Positions 55,005 to 62,038 of a DNA stretch of 64,000 nucleotides are shown here, piece by piece. A model generated the notes under the pieces. That model was not told the origin of the DNA and searched no databases. It saw nothing but the letters and a program-made list of their open reading frames with translations. How positions within the stretch are numbered: position 1 is the first letter of the stretch; the number at the start of each line of letters is the position of its first letter. Where the stretch lies: assembly GCF_025152525.1 (NCBI RefSeq), contig NZ_JALXXL010000001.1, positions 310,001-374,000 of the forward strand, written 5' to 3'. The translations under genes were made by a program, and so were the position numbers. The DNA comes from Corynebacterium sp. p3-SID1056 (GTDB lineage Bacteria; Actinomycetota; Actinomycetes; Mycobacteriales; Mycobacteriaceae).

Positions 55005-55940
55005 CTAGACCGGCAAATTTAGCCCGTCGCCGTAGATCTCGGCGAGCCGCGGCAGCAGCAGCGCGACCGCACCACCGATCGCGGCGATCAGCCCGATCAC
55101 CAGCGCCGCCACCTGGGCGGCAGAAGACCCGGACTGTTGCGCAGGCGGCGTGGCGGGCTTCTCGGTCACACCCTTGCCGGCGCTGGCCACGGTAAAGCGT
55201 GCCTCGTCCACGGTGCCGTCGGCGTAGCGCACCGCGACGGTGAAGTCGGAGCCCGCGCGGGCATTCTTGGGTACCGTCGTGGTGACAGTGCCGTTCTCGT
55301 CGATTTGCGTGGTCCAGCGCGCGTGCGAGGTAGCGGACCACGAGGCATCCTTGGGCAGCTGCAGCGGGTTGGCGTTGAACTCGCGGTAGTTGCCGTTTGC
55401 GGGGCGGATCGTCACGCGCTGGCCGGGGTCGGCGCGCTGGGGCTCATAGGTGGGGTCGTAAAGAAAACTGTGGCTGGGCACAAGCTGCGGGTGCATCTGG
55501 ACGAGCTCGGTGGAGTTGTCCGGGTAGCAGATACGAACGTCCAGCTTGTCGGTGGTGTTGGCGCCGCGCTGGATGGAGGGGTGCGGCGCGCCCTCTTTGC
55601 GCAGGTTGTGCTGGAGGTAGAGCTCGAGCTGCTCGCCGCGACGCTGCACTTTTATCGGCTCGGTGAGGTTGTCCTGCGTGGCGAGCGTCCATGTCGCGCC
55701 TTCCGGCATGCCCTCGATGTCGTAGAGCGCGGGCGTGCTGATGTAGTAGCCGGGAACCTTATACACGGTGCGCGGAGTGGTGTCGATGTAGGGCTCGTAC
55801 GCGTCCTTCATCTGGGTGCCACTCGCCGCGCCGCTCTCGACGCGCGCGGTACACGGCGTGGCGGCCACTACTTCACCAGGCACAAGCACGCCCGCGGCCA
55901 GGCACGCTGCGACGACACTGGCGCTGAAGATTCGCGTCAT
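55005..55940 (-). CDS. Secreted, C-terminally anchored surface protein
   Basis: 311 aa. Signal peptide about residues 1-27 (FSASVVAACLAAGVLVPGE). Two Ig-like or Rib-like beta domains follow, the second with the YADGTVDEARFTV strand pattern typical of Rib repeats. A Lys/Pro/Ser linker and a C-terminal membrane anchor (AALVIGLIAAIGGAVALLL) end in a short tail (RLAEIYGDGLNLPV). Corynebacterial cell-surface protein of unknown partner. Its 3' end DNA resembles 54092-54120, near repeat copy A. Its start overlaps the stop of the alpha/beta hydrolase gene. Confidence 0.78.
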   Translation of the reverse strand: MTRIFSASVVAACLAAGVLVPGEVVAATPCTARVESGAASGTQMKDAYEPYIDTTPRTVYKVPGYYISTPALYDIEGMPEGATWTLATQDNLTEPIKVQRRGEQLELYLQHNLRKEGAPHPSIQRGANTTDKLDVRICYPDNSTELVQMHPQLVPSHSFLYDPTYEPQRADPGQRVTIRPANGNYREFNANPLQLPKDASWSATSHARWTTQIDENGTVTTTVPKNARAGSDFTVAVRYADGTVDEARFTVASAGKGVTEKPATPPAQQSGSSAAQVAALVIGLIAAIGGAVALLLPRLAEIYGDGLNLPV

Positions 55941-56923
55941 GGCTCCACTCCTTCGATCAGGCGCAGGATGACGGTGGTGACGGCTCCCGGCGCGTCGAGT
56001 GGCGGCATGTGCCCGGAGTCCGGCAGCACTTGCATGTACGAGCTAGGCCAGATGCGGTGCAGCACCTCCGACTGCGACACGGGGGTGACGTTGTCTCGGT
56101 CACCAACCAGGATATATCCAGGAAGCTCAGCAAGTACAGTGCCAGCGTCCAGCTCGGAGTGATCAAGCAGGTCTTGGAAGTATCCGGCGTAGGTTTCCAG
56201 CGGGGTCTCGCGGATCATGGCGGCGTGGAAGTCGACGATGTCGTAAGGCATCGGCCGGAAGTAGAAGCCAAGGGCGAGCACCGGCGCGATGGTGTCGGTG
56301 ACGACTTCCCGCACACCTTCGGCAAAGCGCGGGGTGGCGCGGGTGACGGTCTCGAGCGCGCGCCCGATCGGGCCGGCGAGGATCTGCGGCAGGCCCTGCA
56401 TAGTGAAAGGCTCGACTGCGCTGGAGACCTGCACGCTGCCAGCCCACGGGAACTCGTCGGCATAGCGCCGCATCATGGACAGGGACACGGGCCCGCCGAG
56501 CGAGTGCCCCACCACGATCACGGGGCCGCGGGCGCCGCGGGCACGCAGGACGGCGGCGCAGGCATCGGCGGCGGCGTCGATGGTCAGCGCTGCCGGTTCG
56601 GGGGTCGGGTTTTGCCCGTGCCCGGGCAGGTCCAGCAGGATTTGGCGCACGCCGGGTGCCCGCTTATCGACGTCACGCACCTGCATATAAAACGTCTCTG
56701 CCGAAATATTGAAGCCGTGGACGTACACCACGGTGGTCGCGGCCGGATCTTCAGGCCCGATCTCGTAGAAGTGGACCTCGCTGCCCGCGACCTGAACGGT
56801 GCCGGTGCGGGTGTAGGCAAGGCCGATGGCGCCGTCGGCGTCGTGAAGCTTGGCGCGAGTGTGGAGCAGATTGCGGCGCGCGGCCGGCGTGAGCGTGCGC
56901 GCGTAGGCGAGGGGGCGAAGCAT
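55937..56923 (-). CDS. Alpha/beta hydrolase
   Basis: 328 aa from the ATG at 56923 (MLRPLAYART) with AAGGTGG at 5 nt. The nucleophile elbow is VVGHSLGGPVS. The oxyanion region is VVYVHGFNIS, the acid Asp in VGDRDNVTPV and the His in DSGHMPPLDAP. No signal peptide. Substrate unknown; lipase/esterase or epoxide-hydrolase-like members are common. The stop overlaps the start of the surface protein gene by 4 bp, so they form an operon. It diverges from the acyl carrier protein gene, 24 bp away. Confidence 0.85.
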   Translation of the reverse strand: MLRPLAYARTLTPAARRNLLHTRAKLHDADGAIGLAYTRTGTVQVAGSEVHFYEIGPEDPAATTVVYVHGFNISAETFYMQVRDVDKRAPGVRQILLDLPGHGQNPTPEPAALTIDAAADACAAVLRARGARGPVIVVGHSLGGPVSLSMMRRYADEFPWAGSVQVSSAVEPFTMQGLPQILAGPIGRALETVTRATPRFAEGVREVVTDTIAPVLALGFYFRPMPYDIVDFHAAMIRETPLETYAGYFQDLLDHSELDAGTVLAELPGYILVGDRDNVTPVSQSEVLHRIWPSSYMQVLPDSGHMPPLDAPGAVTTVILRLIEGVEP

Positions 56924-56947
56924 GCTTTCCACCTTATTATTGGGTGT

Positions 56948-57250
56948 ATGAAACTCTCGCAACGCCTCAACCTCGGCGACTTCAGCAAGCTTCTCGACGC
57001 CGACGAGCCCGAAAAGGACACCCCCGCCGATGCGTTCTCGCGCCTGAGTGCGCTGATTGAGCGGGTCACCGGCGAAGAGGACAGCGTTTCCCCGTCGACG
57101 GCGCTCACGGACACGGGGCTCAGCTCGCTGGACCGCATCGAGCTGGCGATCCGCATCGAGGAAGAGTTCGGCGCGCGGATGACCGAGCGCATCTACGATG
57201 AGTACGAGACAGTCGGTGAACTCGCAGATTTCTTGGAGGATGAGCAGTGA
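56948..57250 (+). CDS. Acyl carrier protein
   Basis: 100 aa from the ATG at 56948. TATTAT (56935-56940) is 7 nt before it, so the mRNA is leaderless. The phosphopantetheine attachment Ser is in DTGLSSLDRIEL. The N-terminal 30 residues extend beyond a standard ACP, as in AcpM of mycobacteria. Carries growing acyl chains in fatty acid synthesis or a related pathway; in mycobacteria acpM also lies downstream of aceE. Its TGA overlaps the GTG start of the HAD gene. Confidence 0.9.
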   Translation: MKLSQRLNLGDFSKLLDADEPEKDTPADAFSRLSALIERVTGEEDSVSPSTALTDTGLSSLDRIELAIRIEEEFGARMTERIYDEYETVGELADFLEDEQ

Positions 57251-58029
57251 GCATCGCGTACTTGACGGATATGGACGGCGTGTTGCACCGCGAGGGCGAC
57301 ATGATTCCAGGCGCGGACGAATTCATCTCGCGGCTGCGCGATGAGGACATCCCGTTCATGGTGCTGACGAACAACTCGATGCAGACCCCGCGCGATCTCT
57401 CCGCCAAGCTCACCCGCATGGGGCTCAACATCGAGCCGGAGCGCATCTGGACTTCTGCCACGGCGACGGCGAAGTTTCTCTCGCAGCAGGCCGGCGAGGC
57501 CTCGGCGTACGTGATCGGCGAGGCGGGATTGACCACCGCGCTGCACGAGATGGGCTGGATCCTCACCGAGGCGGACCCGGACTTCGTGGTGCTGGGCGAG
57601 ACCCGCACCTACTCCTTCGAGGCGCTGACCACTGCGTGCAACCTCATCCGGCGCGGCTCGCGCTTCATCGCCACCAACCCGGACCTGACGGGTCCCGGCC
57701 CCAACGGCGTGATCCCCGCGACCGGGTCGGTTGCGGCCATGATCACGGCGGTGACCGGCCGTGCCCCCTACTACGTGGGCAAACCGAACCCGGTGATGAT
57801 GCGCTCGGCGCTGAATACCTTAGGCGTGCACTCGGAGAACACGGTGATGATCGGCGACCGCATGGACACCGACATCAAAGCCGGCATGGAGGCGGGCATG
57901 CGCACCGTGCTCGTGCGCACCGGGATTAGCGACGACGCGGAGATCGCCCGCTACCCCTACCGCCCCACCGCGATCGTGGATTCCGTCGCGGATTTGGTCG
58001 GAAACATCGAGGCACCCTTCGGCGATTAG
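57247..58029 (+). CDS. HAD-IIA family hydrolase (NagD-like)
   Basis: 260 aa, GTG start overlapping the ACP stop (GTGA). HAD motif I is LTDMDGVLHRE, motif II LTNNSMQTPRDL, the cap domain lies between, and motif IV is TVMIGDRMDTDIKAG. NagD-like phosphatases act on nucleotide or sugar phosphates; the substrate is unknown. The stop TAG lies in the direct repeat TAGTCAGCGACGTAG, which copies the end of the aldehyde dehydrogenase gene, and begins a lower-GC insert. Confidence 0.9.
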   Translation: MSIAYLTDMDGVLHREGDMIPGADEFISRLRDEDIPFMVLTNNSMQTPRDLSAKLTRMGLNIEPERIWTSATATAKFLSQQAGEASAYVIGEAGLTTALHEMGWILTEADPDFVVLGETRTYSFEALTTACNLIRRGSRFIATNPDLTGPGPNGVIPATGSVAAMITAVTGRAPYYVGKPNPVMMRSALNTLGVHSENTVMIGDRMDTDIKAGMEAGMRTVLVRTGISDDAEIARYPYRPTAIVDSVADLVGNIEAPFGD

Positions 58030-58053
58030 TCAGCGACGTAGAAGCGCTGCTTG
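58027..58053. repeat. Left border repeat: remnant of aldehyde dehydrogenase gene end
   Basis: 27 bp that differ in 2 positions from 59903-59929. Read on the minus strand it encodes KQRFYVAD and a stop, against KQRYYVAD and a stop for the intact gene at 59902. Homology ends after the 27 bp. The two copies are 1,876 bp apart and bracket a lower-GC insert. Confidence 0.85.
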
Positions 58054-58263
58054 CCACTGCCCGCGTCGCACTTGGCGCCAAGTATGCGTCGAGAATGCAA
58101 GCACCACGGCGAAATGTAAATGAGTCATGTGGGTACGGTTTTGTTTAAATGCACAAGAATAGTTCAGAACGGTCACACAGTTCGACTAGCTACAGGCAAA
58201 TCAATTACACTTGGCGTACAGTCAACCCGCAGGACCTTTCATTCGCATTTTAAGGATCTTTTC

Positions 58264-59193
58264 ATGTCAACTGCCTACCCCGGCCCCCAAGGTGGTCAAA
58301 ACTACGATGGGACCGCCTCGTCGGAAAATCCAACTTCCCCCGCAAACCAGCAAGTCCATATGGGCACCCCATACGGCGCACCGATGCACCAAGGCGTCAC
58401 CGACCAGTCTCCAAATAAGGAGCGCAACATAATCGGCATCATCGGCTTGGTATGCGCCATTTTGGGTGTAATCTTTTCATGCATCCCGGGCGCCTTGATC
58501 ATTGGTTGGATCCTTCTACCGATCGCGTTCATCCTCGGTATAGTTGGCCTGTTCCCCAAGGGAAAGAAGAAGGGCACCGCGATCGCATCAGTCATCATCT
58601 CAATAGTCGGGGCGATTGTCGCTGCAGTGGCTTTTGTATTTGTCGTCGATAACGCATTCAATGAGGCCCTGAACAAGGAACCTACGGTTAGCAACAATGG
58701 CGACGTCTCCAACGAATCTTCCGAAGGGGCTAATTTAAAATCTGGCTCCGGCAAGTCGAGTGACGGCGAATCCCGAGACAACCCGCTACCAATCGGGACT
58801 ACGATTTCATCAGACGAGTGGGACGTCACTGTTAACAGCGTAAACCTAGCTGCCACTGACGCAGTACTGGCCGAGAATGAGTTTAACGAGGCGCCGGCGG
58901 AAGGCCAGACGTACATTATGGCAAACGTCACCGCAACATATAAAGGTGATGACCCACAAGGCTCGTCGCCATTTTTCAGCATTGCATACGTAACTCCGCA
59001 GGGCAATGAGATTGACGGTTTCGATAACATCGCTGTCGTGCCAGATGAATTCGATAATCTTTCGCCCCTGTACGAAGATGCGTCTACGACGGGGAATTTT
59101 TCGTTCCTTGTCGACGAAGCGACCGCAGGCGAAGGGCTCCTCGCTGTGGCTCCGGACATGTTCTCACAGAAGCGTTTTGTGTCCGTGAACTAA
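58264..59193 (+). CDS. Membrane-anchored DUF4190/DUF4352-type protein
   Basis: 309 aa with AAGGA 8 nt before the ATG. Cytoplasmic Gly/Pro/Ser/Gln-rich tail (residues 1-55), three membrane segments at about 58-80, 84-100 and 112-130 of the DUF4190 type (NIIGIIGLVCAILGVIF; GLFPKGKKKGTAIASVI), a Ser/Asn-rich linker and a C-terminal beta domain outside the cell that resembles DUF4352 (TYIMANVTATYKGDD). Function unknown. The DNA is much lower in GC than the window average, with many A/T-ending codons. It is the only clear gene of the insert between the two border repeats. Confidence 0.75.
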   Translation: MSTAYPGPQGGQNYDGTASSENPTSPANQQVHMGTPYGAPMHQGVTDQSPNKERNIIGIIGLVCAILGVIFSCIPGALIIGWILLPIAFILGIVGLFPKGKKKGTAIASVIISIVGAIVAAVAFVFVVDNAFNEALNKEPTVSNNGDVSNESSEGANLKSGSGKSSDGESRDNPLPIGTTISSDEWDVTVNSVNLAATDAVLAENEFNEAPAEGQTYIMANVTATYKGDDPQGSSPFFSIAYVTPQGNEIDGFDNIAVVPDEFDNLSPLYEDASTTGNFSFLVDEATAGEGLLAVAPDMFSQKRFVSVN

Positions 59194-59901
59194 GCTTCGC
59201 GCCATTCCCCGTTCAATGGATCGAGGTCGGTATTTTCCGACCTCCCCAGGACGCTTCGGGCGATGAATACTCGCCACTTCGATTTTAATCTGCCCTGTTA
59301 TACGGAGCGGTTGGCCCTACCGCATTTGCCTCTCCTGAAGACGTCAAATTCACCGCTGTAAGTACATTGGCAAACACGCCCCTAAATGATTCAACCCATT
59401 GATTACCGTCTTGCGTGCTTTCAGTCCTCCGGGGGGAGAAAAAGCATCCGTTCACAACAATATTGACAGTTTTAGGGCGCGAGAATCGGTGCAACTTTGA
59501 GGAACGATTGCGGGCCTCAGCGTCTCCAGGTGATCAATATCTTAAGCAGGCACTTCACCGGTGCCAATGAAAATAGAGGTACCGAAGTTCACGAAGGGAA
59601 CCTGCGTAGCTGGCCCGCGACTGGTGGCCCTCAGAACACGCTAAAAAGCTGATTGAATCAGCGCACGACCATAGACGCAGCGGTGCCCCGATATATTATC
59701 CATCGCGCGTGCTTCCGGCGACTTCGAGGACCCCGACGATGTTAACCGTCTCTTCACAGTAAATCGGGACTCACTTTCGCAGGACTTCCATCTGGCGCCA
59801 GCGACGAAGCCACTAAGCGAACATTGATGGGCCTCCGCGCAGCAAGTTGCTATTCAGCGCCACAACCGGCAGCCCACCACGCCAGAAATGCAGCAAAGCG
59901 A
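59194..59901. other. Non-coding or decayed part of the insert
   Basis: 708 bp with no convincing complete gene. GC is lower than in the rest of the window. Several short frames in different phases read like protein, e.g. WWPSEHAKKLIESAHDH around 59630-59680 and ILSIARASGDFEDPDDVNRL at about 59690-59750, as if a gene had lost its frame. A 69-codon minus-strand frame at 59285-59494 has no ribosome site. Confidence 0.5.
59675..59827 (+). pseudogene. Possible C-terminal fragment of a decayed gene
   Basis: A 50-codon open stretch after a TAG and without a start, ending TGA at 59825-59827: DILSIARASGDFEDPDDVNR then LFTVNRDSLSQDFHLAPATK. The composition looks like real protein, and a different frame just upstream (HAKKLIESAHDHRRSGAP) could join it by one frameshift. 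Family not recognised. Confidence 0.25.
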
Positions 59902-61287
59902 CTAGTCGGCGACGTAGTAGCGCTGCTTGTTCACGAACTCGTCCATGCCGAGCGAGCCAAGCTCGCGGCCGAAGCCGGAGTTCTTCACGCCGCCGAACGG
60001 CAGCTCCGGACCACGAGCCTGCGGGATGTTGACGTGGATCATGCCGGTGACCACGCGGTTGGCCACCTTCTTGGCGCGCTCCTCGTCCTGGGAGAAGACG
60101 GCGCCGCCCAGGCCGTAGTTGCAGTTATTCGCCAGCTCGATGGCCTCCTCATCGCTGGAAACCTTGTAGATCTCGGCGACGGGCCCGAAGAACTCAGCCT
60201 GGTAGGACTCGGAGCCGACGGGGACGTCGGTGAGCACGGCGGGCGTAAAGTAGGCACCCTCGCCGGTCAGCTCGCCGCCGACGTGCAGCGTGGCCCCCTC
60301 TTCGACGGCCTTTTGTACCTGATCGCGCAGGGTTTCTGCCGCACCGCGAGAGGACAGCGGGTAGAAGTGGCCCTGCTGCGGGTTGAAGGGGTCACCCTGG
60401 GTGAAGCCTTCCGCGCGGCGAACCATGGCGTCGACGAAGTCGTCGTAGATGTCGTCCATGACGATGATGCGCTTGTTCGACGTACACGCCTGGCCCGTGT
60501 TGGCCAGGCGCTTGCCCCAGGCGGTGTCGGCGGCGGCCTCGACATCAGCGGTGTCCAGCACGATGTAGGCGTCGGTGCCGCCGAGCTCGAGCAGCGCCTT
60601 CTTCAGGTTCTGGCCGGCAGTGGCGGCAACAGCGCGCCCGGCACGCTCGGAGCCGGTAAGCGAGACACCCTGGACGCGGATGTCGGCGATGAGCTCGGCC
60701 ACCTGGTCGTGGGTGGCGCGGATGTTGGTGAACACGCCGGCCGGCGCGCCGGTGGTGGCGCACGCCTCGTCGACAATCGCTTGGATGGCTTCGGCGGAGC
60801 GGGGGCAAATCTCGGCGTGCTTGAGCAGTACGGTGTTGCCCGCCATGATCGTCGGCGCGATGAAGCGCGCGACCTGGTAGTACGGGAAGTTCCACGGCAT
60901 GACACCGACGATGACGCCGGTAGGCACCTTGCGGATGACCGCCTCGCCGCCGGTGTGCTCGATCGGCTCGTCGGCGCTGAGCTCGGCACCGTGCTCGGCG
61001 TAGTAGTTGAAGATGCCAACCACGTCGTCGAGCTCGCCCTCGCCCTGGTCGAGCGGCTTGCCCATCTCTTCGGCGATGATGCGGGTAAGTTCGGGGCGCT
61101 TGGCGTCGAAAAGCTGCGCGATCTCGCGCAACAACTTGGCGCGGTCGTCGAAGCTCACATCGCGCCACTGGGTAAATGCCGCATCGGCGCGGTCGAGGGC
61201 GGTGGCGAGCTCCGCATCGGTGATGAAGTCGAAGGTTGCGACTACCTCGTTGGTTGCCGGGTTTTGTACACGGTATTGATCAGACAT
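59902..61287 (-). CDS. NAD(P)-dependent aldehyde dehydrogenase (succinate-semialdehyde type)
   Basis: 461 aa from MSDQYRVQNP at 61287; an ATG 3 codons earlier is also open. Catalytic Glu in LELGGTDAYIV and Cys in NTGQACTSNKR, with the Asn in VMPWNFPYYQVAR. Short-chain succinate-semialdehyde dehydrogenases of this length lack the N-terminal extension of longer ALDHs. Substrate inferred from resemblance. The 5' end overlaps the 121-aa gene, so they are likely one transcript. A duplicate of its last 27 bp lies 1.9 kb away. Confidence 0.88.
   Translation of the reverse strand: MSDQYRVQNPATNEVVATFDFITDAELATALDRADAAFTQWRDVSFDDRAKLLREIAQLFDAKRPELTRIIAEEMGKPLDQGEGELDDVVGIFNYYAEHGAELSADEPIEHTGGEAVIRKVPTGVIVGVMPWNFPYYQVARFIAPTIMAGNTVLLKHAEICPRSAEAIQAIVDEACATTGAPAGVFTNIRATHDQVAELIADIRVQGVSLTGSERAGRAVAATAGQNLKKALLELGGTDAYIVLDTADVEAAADTAWGKRLANTGQACTSNKRIIVMDDIYDDFVDAMVRRAEGFTQGDPFNPQQGHFYPLSSRGAAETLRDQVQKAVEEGATLHVGGELTGEGAYFTPAVLTDVPVGSESYQAEFFGPVAEIYKVSSDEEAIELANNCNYGLGGAVFSQDEERAKKVANRVVTGMIHVNIPQARGPELPFGGVKNSGFGRELGSLGMDEFVNKQRYYVAD
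59903..59929. repeat. Right border repeat at the aldehyde dehydrogenase 3' end
   Basis: Second copy of the 27-bp repeat (25 of 27 bases equal to 58027-58053). Here it is the intact last codons of the aldehyde dehydrogenase gene. Confidence 0.85.
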
Positions 61288-61645
61288 GCGCTCCATCGTA
61301 CGACCGCGGCGTGACGCGCGCTACAAAGTCGTGCGCTTTGGCGTATGCGTCTACTCGCTCGGCAAAGGTGGCCAGCGCCTCTGCGGGCGCGCGCAGCGTT
61401 TCGCGGCAGCTGTAGGTGCCGTCGGCCTCGCGCTGCCAGCGGGTGAACCAGATCGCGTCCTCGTCGTGAGTGGCGGGTGCTTCGGGCAGCTCGCAGAGCA
61501 GCTTCTCGACGCCACGCCGACACCCCCGCCCCATCCCGGCCACCGTAAACGTAGCGGCAGAAGTGAGCGCGTGCGTGGCTGGCGCGGTTGTGGCGCGCGT
61601 GAACGTAGCCGTCGAGGTGTACGGCGCGACCAAAGTCGTAGTCAT
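61280..61645 (-). CDS. Hypothetical protein upstream of aldehyde dehydrogenase
   Basis: 121 aa from the ATG at 61645. Family not recognised. The first 38 residues are rich in Thr and Ala (TLVAPYTSTATFTRATTAPA), the rest has one Cys pair (GRGCRRGVEKLLC, TYSCRETLRAP) and a helical end (LATFAERVDAYAKAHD). No membrane segment or signal peptide. It overlaps the aldehyde dehydrogenase start by 8 bp, and GGAAGG lies about 10 nt before its ATG. Function unknown. Confidence 0.5.
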   Translation of the reverse strand: MTTTLVAPYTSTATFTRATTAPATHALTSAATFTVAGMGRGCRRGVEKLLCELPEAPATHDEDAIWFTRWQREADGTYSCRETLRAPAEALATFAERVDAYAKAHDFVARVTPRSYDGAHV

Positions 61646-62038
61646 GAGTTGGGGACCTTCCGTATCGTACTTCGCGGTGCCGCATGCGTGTGTGCGCTGT
61701 GGCGTGACGAGTGCCTTGCGCGAGCCCGCATGCGGCGGTGGACACCCCACACCCGGTGACTAGGCGGGTTGACGGCCGCGGTGACTAGGCGCGGCGGCGG
61801 AGTGTAAGACGAGAGGTTCGTCTTCCCCAACGGCCTCTTGTATCTCGCGGCCCATCTTGCGCCACACAAGTTCACCCCGGCAACCCTCAACCGCAGGTTG
61901 ATCCCCCTATTTACTCAAGTTGAGGTAGAGGGTGACACACGCTCGAGGTTCGCCACAAGCAAATCTCATTGTGGCTTATATCGCTCTTGCGCATGTATTG
62001 TGTGGTGGAACACCTATCCCCTACGGAAAGGCACTCCC
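61646..62038. other. Divergent intergenic region
   Basis: 393 bp between divergent units. It contains a 12-bp direct repeat GGTGACTAGGCG at 61755-61766 and 61780-61791. The monooxygenase side is AT richer near 61960-62010. I could not assign the promoters with confidence and saw no gene in it. Confidence 0.5.

Noticed and set aside
59824-61314. 496-codon plus-strand frame
   Set aside because: Antisense of the aldehyde dehydrogenase gene, which has intact catalytic motifs.
61755-61791. 12-bp repeat GGTGACTAGGCG as a regulator site
   Set aside because: Two short copies 25 bp apart without a dyad or nearby promoter; listed only as part of the intergenic region.
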